From the NCBI RefSeq assembly GCF_000970455.1, contig NZ_LAJG01000014.1, positions 682,001 through 746,000 of the forward strand: a DNA stretch of 64,000 nucleotides, in the 5' to 3' direction. A program made the translations under genes and the position numbers. Positions 24,904 to 32,490 of this stretch are shown here, one piece after another (position 1 is the first letter of the stretch; the number at the start of each line of letters is the position of its first letter). Source of the stretch: Devosia soli (lineage in GTDB: Bacteria > Pseudomonadota > Alphaproteobacteria > Rhizobiales > Devosiaceae). The notes beneath the pieces are model-generated. The model made no database searches. It worked only from the letters and a program-made list of their open reading frames with translations, and was not told the DNA's origin.

Positions 24904-25805
24904 TCAAGCTTGGCCGGCAAAATCATCGAAAGCGCCTGCGGCAAAATTTTGAGCTCGACCCGTCGGTCGAGCTCAATCAATTCTCCGTCGATGACCGCCC
25001 GTGCATCGCCTTTCCGCTTGGGAAACTGCAGCACCATACCGCTGGTCTTGATCTCCGTAACCTGCGGGTTTGCACGCCAACGGCCGGTGAAAACGTCGAT
25101 AACCAGCCTCACCAGTTCACCCGTCGTGACACTGTCCGCAAAGTAGACGCCTAGTTGCCCGGTATTGAGTCGCTCGGCGACAGGCATCGGCCCATCCTCG
25201 AGCGGGTTATTGGACACGGCGATTCCGGAAACGACACGCCTGTGACGTCCGGAGCCGTCTTCGAATTCAACCTCAAATCGCGGAGGATTGACCGCGGCCG
25301 CTGCGATAGCCCGAAGGCTTGCAAACATTTTGCCCAGTCGGCTGCCATAGGTCATACTGTCCCTTATCCGGACCAGTCGCGCGTGGATCCCGACACTGAA
25401 CTGATGAACGAATGGTCTTCCATTGGCGGTAGCCAGATCGATCTTGCCGACGCGTCCTTGCGCTACGGCATGCAGCGCCTTGCTTATGTCCGATGGCACA
25501 CCGAGCGCGCGCGCAAAGAGGTTCATGGTGCCGGCAGGCAGAAGCCCGAGGGTTTTGCCACGCTCATGCGCGATAGCGGCTGCCGATGAGATCGTGCCAT
25601 CTCCTCCGGCCGCGATGATGGCATCGAACATGTCATCGTCTGCCAACTCTTCGATCGTTGAGAGGACGTCTTTGCCCGTCACCACTTTGCAGGTGAGCTC
25701 GTGCCCCGCCTTGGCGAAGATATCCACGGCCTCTTTGCAGAAGCTATCGATATCCATGGTGCGCAGCGTCCCGCTTTCGCGGTTCAGAATAGCGGCGATG
25801 CGCAT
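24900..25805 (-). CDS. Diacylglycerol kinase-like lipid kinase
   Basis: 301-residue member of the DAGK_cat/YegS family. The nucleotide-binding GGDGT is at residues 67-71, followed by LPAGTMNLFARALG. These enzymes phosphorylate diacylglycerol, sphingoid bases or similar lipids; the substrate here is unknown. It starts five bases after the histidine kinase stop, with GGAG overlapping that stop, so it is the last gene of a regulator-kinase-lipid kinase operon. Its last codons overlap the holin-X gene on the other strand. Confidence 0.88.
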   Translation of the reverse strand: MRIAAILNRESGTLRTMDIDSFCKEAVDIFAKAGHELTCKVVTGKDVLSTIEELADDDMFDAIIAAGGDGTISSAAAIAHERGKTLGLLPAGTMNLFARALGVPSDISKALHAVAQGRVGKIDLATANGRPFVHQFSVGIHARLVRIRDSMTYGSRLGKMFASLRAIAAAAVNPPRFEVEFEDGSGRHRRVVSGIAVSNNPLEDGPMPVAERLNTGQLGVYFADSVTTGELVRLVIDVFTGRWRANPQVTEIKTSGMVLQFPKRKGDARAVIDGELIELDRRVELKILPQALSMILPAKLD

Positions 25806-25810
25806 CGAAA

Positions 25811-27277
25811 TTACTCCACGGCGGTATTAACCGGCGTTGTTTGTGATTTGGTCAAAGCAGGCAAGGACACGATGACTCTCAACCCAGTTCCTGGGCCGCT
25901 GGTATATTGCGGCGTGCCACCAAACTGGCCCGCGAGCTGTCGGATAATAACGGACCCGAGCCCGCCTTCGCCCAACTCTCCTGAGATGCCGACGCCATTG
26001 TCGGCGACCAGCAGGGTCGGGATGCCGTCCGGGTCACGGTAAAGGGAGACCTCCACCTTACCGCGGCGACCATTGGGGAAGGCGTGCTTAAGAGCGTTGG
26101 TGACAAATTCCCCGACAAGGATACCAAGCGTCGTCGCGTCGCGTGCACTGACCTCGATCCCGTCAATCTTACCCTCGATGGATATCCGTCCCGAATCGGT
26201 TTGTGTTGTCGCGATATCTTCCAGCACAGCGCTGAGAAAATCCTGCGCGCTTGCAGACTCCATATCGTCGCCAAGCCGCAGCCGTCTATGGGCCGACGCT
26301 ATCGCGTGAACCCGGAGCCGTGCCGCCTCAAGCGCAACGCGCACTTCTTCCGAGCGGGTCCGCATCAACTGCAGGGCGAGAAGCGATGACACCGTTGCAA
26401 GTGAATTGCCGATGCGGTGGCTCGTGTCCTGCAGCAGCGCCTCGACGCGCTGACGCTCGCGCTCTGCATGGGCGCGAGCCTCCTCGATAGCGCGGGTACG
26501 CTCGGCGACTTCAGCTTCCAGAGCTTCGTTCTGGTTGATCAGCCCGCGATGGCGCTGCGCCATGGCGCTAACCTGTTTTTGCGTGCGCGACATCAACGCC
26601 CAAGCAAGGCTTACGGCCGCCGCCAACGAAGCTATGATCATGGCCACAAGCCAGATGCGCGACTGATCGATAGCGTCGTTGCGTGCGACGAGCTTTTGGT
26701 TCTCTTCCGCAATAAACACTTCGAGCGTATTGCGAACTTCGCTCATCATTCGCGCGCCCATGCCGGTCTCGGTAAGGCTCTGCGCCTCTTCCTGCCGGCG
26801 CGTGGCGACCAACTCGACCGTACGCGCCATCTCGGCCATCTTGCCGGCTATGTCACCAGTAATGCTGCGCATGCGCTCAGCTTGGGTCGGGTCATCCGAC
26901 GTCATTTCGAGCAACGCCGCGACATGTGCGTCGATCGTGTCGGCTGCGGCATTATAGGGCTCAAGAAACTGCGCGTCGCGAGTCAGCATGTAGCCGCGCT
27001 GGCTCGCTTCGGCCTGGCTCATGGCACTTGACAATTCGCGCGCTGTGTCACGGACTGCGTAAGTCCTCGTAATATCGTTGAGTTGTCGCTCGATCCCTTG
27101 CAGCAGCAGCAGTGACACAAAGGCTGCCGAGCAGACAAGGACAAGCGAAACCCAGATGGCAATACGTCTGACCGTACGCCGCCCGAACACCGCCGCCTGC
27201 AGGCCGGTTGATCCTTGTCCCACCGCGCTCATCCACACAGTCTTGCGACTCTCCCCTCGAGTCTGGCTGTCCATCAT
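25811..27277 (-). CDS. Sensor histidine kinase, CHASE3-HisKA_2 type
   Basis: 488 residues. Membrane helices at about 38-60 and 208-229 bracket a CHASE3-type helical sensor (SSAMSQAEASQRGYMLTRD); then a coiled-coil linker and the HisKA_2 dimerisation domain with phospho-acceptor His287 in SHRIGNSLATVSSLLALQ, and a HATPase domain (EFVTNALKHAFPNG; DNGVGI; GLGSVIIRQLAGQFGG). HisKA_2/HWE kinases are the usual phospho-donors for PhyR, and phyR lies 2.2 kb away, so this is a strong candidate general-stress kinase. It is probably transcribed with the upstream Crp/Fnr gene from an EcfG promoter, which would make a feedback loop. Confidence 0.88.
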   Translation of the reverse strand: MMDSQTRGESRKTVWMSAVGQGSTGLQAAVFGRRTVRRIAIWVSLVLVCSAAFVSLLLLQGIERQLNDITRTYAVRDTARELSSAMSQAEASQRGYMLTRDAQFLEPYNAAADTIDAHVAALLEMTSDDPTQAERMRSITGDIAGKMAEMARTVELVATRRQEEAQSLTETGMGARMMSEVRNTLEVFIAEENQKLVARNDAIDQSRIWLVAMIIASLAAAVSLAWALMSRTQKQVSAMAQRHRGLINQNEALEAEVAERTRAIEEARAHAERERQRVEALLQDTSHRIGNSLATVSSLLALQLMRTRSEEVRVALEAARLRVHAIASAHRRLRLGDDMESASAQDFLSAVLEDIATTQTDSGRISIEGKIDGIEVSARDATTLGILVGEFVTNALKHAFPNGRRGKVEVSLYRDPDGIPTLLVADNGVGISGELGEGGLGSVIIRQLAGQFGGTPQYTSGPGTGLRVIVSLPALTKSQTTPVNTAVE

Positions 27278-27328
27278 CGTAAGTCCATCGCTTCACATGC
27301 TGCAATGGCAGCATTGAGGCTCAATCCC

Positions 27329-28084
27329 TTATATTAGCGGGCGTTTGCGCTCTGCTGGCGCTTCCCAATCAGCCAATTCCTGCAATCCTTCCGGATCGAT
27401 GATTTCGCAACTTCGATCCATCCAGCGGATCAGTTTCCGGTCGGCTAATTTCCGCAGTGTCTTGTTTGTGTGAACGATCGACAGGCCGAGCGTATCGGCA
27501 ACATGCTGCTGGCTCAGCGGCACCTGCAATGGCGTAGTGCCGGAAATACCCACCGCCTCGGCACGGCTGTGGAGAAACGCCAGGAGATAAGCAGCCCGTT
27601 CCATTGCAGTTCGACGGCCGAGGCTCAGGATATGCTCGTCGAGCATCCGCTCTTCGCGCGCGGCGATCCAAGTAACGTCGAAGGCGAGGCCAGGATATCC
27701 CTGAAACAATTCGTCCAGACGGTCGCGCTGGAAGACGCAGAGGATCATCGGCGTCAATGCTTCAACCGAATGCTCCATTTCGCCTGTGATTGATCCTTGC
27801 AGCCCAACGAGATCGCCTGGCAAAACGTAATTGAGGATCTGCCGGCGACCATCTGGCAGGCTCTTAAAGCGAAAAGCCCAACCCGAGAGCACCGTATAAA
27901 GGTGCGGGCTCAGGCTCCCTTCAGCCAAGATGGTTGACCCCATCTCCGCAACCAGCTCGCCACGTTTGAAGCTCGAAACAAAATCGAGCTCTCGGACGGT
28001 GAAATCACGGAAGTGCGGCAAAACTCGCAGGGGACATTGTTCGCACGGGACCCTGCGACCCGTGCTGGGGAGAACGAGGCTCAA
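27329..28084 (-). CDS. Crp/Fnr family transcriptional regulator
   Basis: 251 residues: an N-terminal CxxC (CEQCPL), a cyclic-nucleotide-binding-like beta roll (GSTILAEGSLSPHLYTVLSGW; LPGDLVGLQG) and a C-terminal winged helix (PLSQQHVADTLGLSIVHTNKTLRKL). The full Fnr cysteine set is missing, so oxygen sensing by an iron-sulfur cluster is unlikely. The start is TTG at 28084, with GAGG about eight bases upstream and a consensus EcfG promoter ending 30 bases before it. The histidine kinase follows after 51 bases. Confidence 0.87.
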   Translation of the reverse strand: MSLVLPSTGRRVPCEQCPLRVLPHFRDFTVRELDFVSSFKRGELVAEMGSTILAEGSLSPHLYTVLSGWAFRFKSLPDGRRQILNYVLPGDLVGLQGSITGEMEHSVEALTPMILCVFQRDRLDELFQGYPGLAFDVTWIAAREERMLDEHILSLGRRTAMERAAYLLAFLHSRAEAVGISGTTPLQVPLSQQHVADTLGLSIVHTNKTLRKLADRKLIRWMDRSCEIIDPEGLQELADWEAPAERKRPLI

Positions 28085-28113
28085 GTCTCGATCCTCTAGT
28101 GACGCTGGACCTC

Positions 28114-28138
28114 AACGCCCCCAGACGCAAGTCGTTCC
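28114..28138 (-). promoter_or_regulatory. EcfG promoter of the Crp/Fnr-kinase-lipid kinase operon, consensus match
   Basis: On the minus strand GGAAC (28138-28134), 16 bases, CGTT (28117-28114): an exact consensus. The predicted leader is short (about 25 bases) and carries the AGAGGATC site for the TTG start. Confidence 0.8.
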
Positions 28139-28233
28139 AATCCTTGCATGTTTCGCCAGCCGAACATGTCTTAGTTAAATGACGGTCAGACCCCTCGTCC
28201 GCAAAAGCGTCCTCGCCCTAGAGAGGACCCCCC

Positions 28234-28596
28234 ATGCTTGCTGGCCGGCCTGCCCTGATCGTCGAAGCGCACTATCTGATTGCGCTCGACATCGAGAATT
28301 TGTTGGCAGAATTCTCGCCCGGGCAGGTGACGATCGCAAAAAATGCCGCGCAGGCACGCTCAATCGAGCCAGAGTGGCGAGGCTGTGCTTTGGCCATAAT
28401 CGAGGTTGAAAACGACCTGCCGGAGCAGATTGCGCTTATCGGCGAACTGATCCGTCTCGGCATTGCGGTAATTGCGGTGACGGCTGACACGGACCTGCCG
28501 CGCAGCCTTAACTGGCTCGCCGGCACGCCCGTGTTAGTAAAGCCAATGCAAACCCCTGACTTCATCAGGGCTGTCGAGACTGCTCTGAGGCGTTAG
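28234..28596 (+). CDS. Receiver-like protein with degenerate phosphorylation site
   Basis: 120 residues with the beta-alpha layout of a stand-alone response-regulator receiver (ALIVEAHYLIALDIENLLAEF start, as in single-domain receivers). Key residues differ: the N-terminal acidic pair reads EA, and the phospho-acceptor strand reads LAIIEVEN, with Glu where Asp is expected. The Thr (AVTAD) and Lys (VLVKPMQ) positions are kept. Asp-to-Glu can mimic phosphorylation, so it may be constitutively active or a phosphate-independent adaptor. It is convergent with ecfG, with only four bases between stops. No EcfG motif was found upstream. Confidence 0.78.
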   Translation: MLAGRPALIVEAHYLIALDIENLLAEFSPGQVTIAKNAAQARSIEPEWRGCALAIIEVENDLPEQIALIGELIRLGIAVIAVTADTDLPRSLNWLAGTPVLVKPMQTPDFIRAVETALRR

Positions 28597-28604
28597 CGCC
28601 TCAG
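28585..28604. terminator. Hairpin spanning the stops of the receiver-like gene and ecfG
   Basis: CTGAGGCG-TTAG-CGCCTCAG is a perfect 8-base stem that contains the receiver-like gene's stop codon and reaches ecfG's stop. No T run follows on either strand, so it may work mainly as an mRNA 3' structure. Confidence 0.6.
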
Positions 28605-29155
28605 AACGAATGATTGTTTGTGGTCACCTGGGTAGAAACCGCATCCGGTCCATAGTCAGATTCGCCATGAACCTTGAGCATATCCTGCAGACGGGCACGG
28701 GCCCGGCTTACGCGGCTCTTCATCGTTCCAACGGCGCAATCGCAGATTTCTGCAGCTTCCTCGTAGGAAAACCCAGAAGCTCCGATAAGGATGATCGCTT
28801 CGCGCTGATCGTCCGGAAGCTGTGACAATGCCTTCTTGAAGTCCTCTAGATCCATCAGTCCATATTGGGACGGATGAACCGAAAGACGTTCCGTGAAGGC
28901 GCCGTCGCTGTCTTGAACTTCGCGGCCACGCTTACGCATCTGGCTATAAAACTCATTGCGGAGGATGGTGAAGAGCCAGGCCTTGATGTTGGTTCCCATC
29001 TCGAAGCTGGACTGCTTGGCCCAAGCTTTCATGACGGTATCCTGCACAAGGTCGTCTGCCTTGTCGTGCTTGCCGGTCAACGACACGGCAAACGCACGAA
29101 GACTCGGCAATGTCGCCAGCATCTCGCGCTTGAACGACGTCGATTCGGTCGCCAT
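28601..29155 (-). CDS. ecfG: General stress response ECF sigma factor EcfG
   Basis: 184-residue ECF sigma factor (group ECF15). Region 2 reads DDLVQDTVMKAWA...NIKAWLFTILRNEFYSQMRK and region 4 LPDDQREAIILIGASGFSYEEAAEICDCAVGTMKSRVSRARARL. The ATG at 29155 is chosen because a GGTGGAG site sits in the end of nepR and the longer frame overlaps nepR out of frame. Without stress it is held by NepR; phosphorylated PhyR draws NepR away. It recognises GGAAC-N16-CGTT promoters, of which several lie nearby. Confidence 0.95.
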   Translation of the reverse strand: MATESTSFKREMLATLPSLRAFAVSLTGKHDKADDLVQDTVMKAWAKQSSFEMGTNIKAWLFTILRNEFYSQMRKRGREVQDSDGAFTERLSVHPSQYGLMDLEDFKKALSQLPDDQREAIILIGASGFSYEEAAEICDCAVGTMKSRVSRARARLQDMLKVHGESDYGPDAVSTQVTTNNHSF

Positions 29156-29159
29156 ACGC

Positions 29160-29372
29160 TTATTCTCCACCCTGAGAGGTGGTCTGTTTGGACTGTGCCT
29201 GTTCGGCATTATCCAGCTTTTCGAGGAGGTCGAGCAGCTGGTCTGGCACGCCCTCCTCTTGCACGGCACCATAAAGTGCTCTCAGCCGCGAACCAATATC
29301 GGAGGTCGGCCCAAGACCGTCATCCGGCTGCAGCCGCATGCGCTGATGGTTCACAGGATTTTCCTTCTTCAT
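29160..29372 (-). CDS. nepR: Anti-sigma factor NepR
   Basis: 70 residues. The conserved core LRALYGAVQEEGVPDQLLDLLEKLDNAE is the two-helix NepR motif that clamps EcfG and is bound by PhyR's sigma-like domain. It is cotranscribed with ecfG, four bases apart, and divergent from phyR, the standard arrangement of this locus. Confidence 0.95.
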   Translation of the reverse strand: MKKENPVNHQRMRLQPDDGLGPTSDIGSRLRALYGAVQEEGVPDQLLDLLEKLDNAEQAQSKQTTSQGGE

Positions 29373-29418
29373 ACTCGACGCTCGCCCCGCGGAAATTCTA
29401 CCGCTTTTCCGAGGTAGG

Positions 29419-29443
29419 AATTCGCCGCTACAAAAAAAGTTCC
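29419..29443 (-). promoter_or_regulatory. EcfG-type promoter of nepR-ecfG
   Basis: Minus-strand GGAAC (29443-29439), 18 bases, then TT (29420-29419) fits the RpoE2 form GGAAC-N18-TT, though the full CGTT is not present (AATT). The first transcribed bases would lie about 40 bases before the nepR ATG. Autoregulation of nepR-ecfG is common in this class. Confidence 0.6.
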
Positions 29444-29452
29444 GAAAGCTTT

Positions 29453-29477
29453 GGAACTTTTGTTCAGACCCTCCATT
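29453..29477 (+). promoter_or_regulatory. EcfG-type promoter of phyR
   Basis: GGAAC (29453-29457), 16 bases, CATT (29474-29477), one base from CGTT. It is back to back with the nepR promoter: the two -35 boxes are only nine bases apart. Confidence 0.65.
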
Positions 29478-29526
29478 TAGTCATCTCGTGGAGTCACGGA
29501 CTCAAAGCGTCACTGGAGTTTCATAC

Positions 29527-30321
29527 ATGTCACTGTCCACGCGGATCGCGCCGCACCTGCCTTACCTCCGGAGGTTTTCCCGGGCGGTTACAGGGTCGCA
29601 GACGTCTGGCGATGCGTACGTCGCAGCCACGTTAGAAGCGCTGATCGCAGACATTTCGCTTTTCCCGGAAGCGTCGACCGACCGCATCGCGGTCTACAAG
29701 CTTTTTTCCGCCCTGTTTACATCTTCAGCAGTCGACGTGCCCGAGCCGGTTTCGACCTTCGCTTGGGAACAGCGGGCCGCCAAGAACCTAGCGAACCTCT
29801 CGCCCCGCCCCCGCCAGGCATTTCTGCTGGTCGCCGTCGAAGGCTTCACACATGCGCAGGCCGCCGAAGTGCTCGGCGTAAGCGACGAAGAGTTTTCCCG
29901 TCTTCTCGATGAAGCGTCCCATGAGATTTCGCGCCAGGTGGCAACCGAGATCATGATCATCGAAGACGAACCGCTGATCGCCATGGATATCGAGCAGATG
30001 GTCGAGAGCCTCGGCCATAAGGTCGTCAGCGTCGCCCGCACCCACAAGGAAGCGGTAAACCTGTTCAACCAGACCCAGCCGCGCATGATCCTTGCCGATA
30101 TCCAGCTCGCCGATGGCAGCTCCGGCATTGACGCGGTTAACGACATTCTCAACACCCATTCGGTGCCAGTGATCTTCATCACCGCGTTCCCGGAGCGCCT
30201 TCTCACCGGCGAACGTCCGGAGCCAACTTTCCTCGTCACCAAGCCGTTCAATCCGGACATGGTGAAGGCCCTGATCAGCCAGGCCCTGTTCTTCGATGAG
30301 GGCTCGCGCGCTGCGGCGTGA
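29527..30321 (+). CDS. phyR: General stress response regulator PhyR (sigma-like plus receiver)
   Basis: 264 residues from the ATG at 29527. The N-terminal ~125 residues mimic an ECF sigma factor ([47 protein letters not shown]). The C-terminal receiver has acidic residues in [14 protein letters not shown], phospho-acceptor Asp191 in ILADIQLAD and the FATGUY-type FITAFPE before VTKPF. On phosphorylation the sigma-like part binds NepR and frees EcfG. It sits divergent from nepR-ecfG and ends at a strong terminator. Confidence 0.96.
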   Translation: MSLSTRIAPHLPYLRRFSRAVTGSQTSGDAYVAATLEALIADISLFPEASTDRIAVYKLFSALFTSSAVDVPEPVSTFAWEQRAAKNLANLSPRPRQAFLLVAVEGFTHAQAAEVLGVSDEEFSRLLDEASHEISRQVATEIMIIEDEPLIAMDIEQMVESLGHKVVSVARTHKEAVNLFNQTQPRMILADIQLADGSSGIDAVNDILNTHSVPVIFITAFPERLLTGERPEPTFLVTKPFNPDMVKALISQALFFDEGSRAAA

Positions 30322-30348
30322 ATTCAGTCTGTCCCATGCAAACTTCAG

Positions 30349-30371
30349 AGCCGGCTCTGCCGGCTTTTTTC
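30349..30371 (+). terminator. Rho-independent terminator of phyR
   Basis: AGCCGGC-TCT-GCCGGCT is followed by a run of T. It ends ten bases before the EcfG promoter of the DUF1328 gene and so insulates the two units. Confidence 0.92.
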
Positions 30372-30380
30372 TTTGCTTCA

Positions 30381-30405
30381 GGAACCGCAGTCGAAACCAA
30401 GCGTT
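30381..30405 (+). promoter_or_regulatory. EcfG promoter of the DUF1328 gene, consensus match
   Basis: GGAAC (30381-30385), 16 bases, CGTT (30402-30405), exact. The ATG is 32 bases downstream with GGAGG in between. Confidence 0.82.
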
Positions 30406-30436
30406 TTCTTTGCAAGACAACTACTTGGAGGCAGAA

Positions 30437-30601
30437 ATGCTTTATTATGCTCTCGTGTTTCTTGTGATCGCTCTCATTGCAGGCGTACTCGGCTTCGGTG
30501 GCATTGCTGGCGCTTCGGCTGGTATCGCCCAAATCCTGTTCTTCCTCTTCCTTGCCTTCTTGGTCATCTCGCTGGTCATCGGTCTCTTCCGTCGAACCTA
30601 A
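30437..30601 (+). CDS. DUF1328 family small membrane protein
   Basis: 54 residues with two hydrophobic helices ([18 protein letters not shown] and [19 protein letters not shown]) joined by a Gly/Ala loop; this is the UPF0391/DUF1328 (YtjA) signature. The start is preceded by GGAGG. It has its own consensus EcfG promoter and a perfect terminator. The function is unknown, but the family is often stress-induced in Proteobacteria. Confidence 0.92.
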   Translation: MLYYALVFLVIALIAGVLGFGGIAGASAGIAQILFFLFLAFLVISLVIGLFRRT

Positions 30602-30619
30602 ACCAGCTTGACGACGAAC

Positions 30620-30645
30620 AAAGGGCGACCCGCGGGTCGCCCTTT
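30620..30645. terminator. Bidirectional terminator between DUF1328 and the YdcF-like gene
   Basis: AAAGGGCGACCCG followed directly by CGGGTCGCCCTTT is a perfect 26-base palindrome, with T runs on both strands. It serves both convergent genes. Confidence 0.9.
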
Positions 30646-30649
30646 TCGT

Positions 30650-31441
30650 TCATGGGCCAGGCAGCAATTCGGTTGTCTTGCCTGTCCAATAATAGATCAA
30701 CAATCCGATCCACTCCTTTATCCCCACGGTCGACACCAAAAGATTCTGGACCGGGTTGGCGAGATCGACACCAAAATTATCTGGACCGGGCGTTCGATAA
30801 TCCGTCGGCCACGGAATGACCTCGATCCCGGCTTTCCGGAAGATGCCGACGGAGCGTGGCATGTGGAAAGCCGACGTAACGAGGATCAATCGATCGGCAT
30901 CTGCGTCAAGGAAAGCCTTGGTGTTGGCGACGTTCTCGTCGGTATTGCGGGAATCCCCTTCAAGCACCAGACGACCGGCGTTAATCCCCTGCGCGAGAAA
31001 GAAGCGCTGCGCCGTGGTCGCCTCCGCCTCTCCTTCACCGCTCATCACCCCGCTCCCGCCACTGATCAGGATTTTGGCAGCTGGATATTGTCCGGCGAGC
31101 CAGAGCGTCGTCGTCAATCGATCACCCGCGTCGTTGAGTTCGGCGATCTGACGGGCGGCGCTTGGACGCCCAAGCGTCGCGCCACCCAGCATGATGATGG
31201 CATCGACCTCGCTCGGCGGATTTGTCGGAGCCTGAAACCGGTCTTCGAGCGGCTGCAGGATCAAATACCCCAGATTGGTGAAGCTCACCGTTCCGTGCAC
31301 AAGGAGCCCCATGACAAGCGCGGCAACGCCAAGTCGCCTTCGCCCAATAAGCACCAAGATCAGACCAATGAGCACGATCAGGAAAACCACGCTCAGTGGC
31401 TGAGCAAGAATCCAGAAAACCTTGGACGCGATAAAGAACAT
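30650..31441 (-). CDS. YdcF/ElyC family (DUF218) membrane protein
   Basis: 263 residues from the ATG at 31441 (GAAGGG upstream); a longer frame up to 31693 would have a polar, unconserved head. Two N-terminal membrane helices (about 12-32 and 40-60) are followed by the DUF218 domain: AIIMLGGATLG, ILISGGSGV, EGDSRNTDENVANTK, LILVTSAFHMPRS. ElyC/SanA/YdcF proteins act in envelope or peptidoglycan precursor homeostasis; the exact reaction is unknown. Confidence 0.85.
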   Translation of the reverse strand: MFFIASKVFWILAQPLSVVFLIVLIGLILVLIGRRRLGVAALVMGLLVHGTVSFTNLGYLILQPLEDRFQAPTNPPSEVDAIIMLGGATLGRPSAARQIAELNDAGDRLTTTLWLAGQYPAAKILISGGSGVMSGEGEAEATTAQRFFLAQGINAGRLVLEGDSRNTDENVANTKAFLDADADRLILVTSAFHMPRSVGIFRKAGIEVIPWPTDYRTPGPDNFGVDLANPVQNLLVSTVGIKEWIGLLIYYWTGKTTELLPGP

Positions 31442-31630
31442 GGCGAACCCTTCATGACGGCTCGTGCCTTGTGCCCGGTTTCGCCCGCAAGTCCAAGTGT
31501 GTGCGCACTTTCGCTTTTTCCCCTTGCTATCTGACCGCCATTTGCTTTTCTTGACGCCGGTCGAGGTTGCCAGCCTCAAAATAAGGCAATCGCCATTCAG
31601 GAAGCGCCCCGCTCTGGGGTTTTGGTGAGC

Positions 31631-32428
31631 ATGCAGGAAGAAAAACCCCCCAAGGCGGGGGGATCGCCGGTCGTGGAACTGCGCGATTTGCACAAATCCT
31701 TCGGAGCGCTCGAAGTGCTCAAGGGCGTTTCCTTCACAGCCAGAGAAGGCGAGGTCATCTCGCTGATCGGCTCGTCCGGTTCCGGCAAATCGACGCTACT
31801 TCGCTGTATAAATATGCTTGAAGTGCCGGACCGGGGCGACGTGCTGATCGACGGCGAAACGATAAAATTGCGCGGCGAAGGCCAGGGCCGTCAGGTCGCC
31901 GATGAAGCCCAGATCCGCCGCATCCGCTCCGAACTCGGCATGGTATTCCAGTCGTTCAACCTCTGGGCGCATATGACCGTGCTGCAGAACGTCATGGAAG
32001 CGCCGCTCGTGGTTCAGGGCCGCCAGCGCGCCGAGGTGGAAGCCGAAGCCCGGGCCATGCTCGATAAGGTAGGCATCGGCACCAAGTGCGATGCTTACCC
32101 TTCCCAGCTTTCAGGCGGCCAGCAGCAGCGCGCCGCCATCGCGCGAGCCCTCTGCATCAATCCACGTGTCATGCTGTTCGACGAGCCGACTTCGGCGCTC
32201 GATCCCGAACTAGAGGTCGAAGTTCTGCGGGTCATCAAGGTGCTGGCCGATGAAGGCCGGTCCATGGTGCTCGTCACCCACGACATGGAGTTTGCGCGCT
32301 CCGTTTCAGATAAGGTCATATTCCTCCATCATGGCTTGATCGAAGAGCAAGGTACGCCTGGCGAAGTCTTCAGTGCGACGAAATCGGCACGCCTGAAACA
32401 GTTTCTCAACGCGGCCAGCCACGGCTAG
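31631..32428 (+). CDS. Polar amino-acid ABC transporter ATP-binding protein (HisP/GlnQ type)
   Basis: 265 residues from the ATG at 31631; GTG at 31625 is possible. Walker A GSSGSGKST, Q-loop VFQSFNLWAHMTV, signature LSGGQQQRAAIARAL, Walker B VMLFDEPTSALDPE and switch His VTHDMEFAR are all present. The insert RGEGQGRQVADEAQIRRIRSE is typical of HisP/OccP-type ATPases for basic amino acids and opines. It heads an importer operon with a binding protein, two permeases and a deacylase. Confidence 0.92.
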   Translation: MQEEKPPKAGGSPVVELRDLHKSFGALEVLKGVSFTAREGEVISLIGSSGSGKSTLLRCINMLEVPDRGDVLIDGETIKLRGEGQGRQVADEAQIRRIRSELGMVFQSFNLWAHMTVLQNVMEAPLVVQGRQRAEVEAEARAMLDKVGIGTKCDAYPSQLSGGQQQRAAIARALCINPRVMLFDEPTSALDPELEVEVLRVIKVLADEGRSMVLVTHDMEFARSVSDKVIFLHHGLIEEQGTPGEVFSATKSARLKQFLNAASHG

Positions 32429-32490
32429 CCGCCTTTCAAAGACCCGGACAATCGGGCCGACACGCAACGTCAAACGCAACGGAGATATCG

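Noticed and set aside
28172-28196. CGAAC upstream of the receiver-like gene as an EcfG -35
   Set aside because: No CGTT or TT at the right spacing; the following four bases are ACGG.
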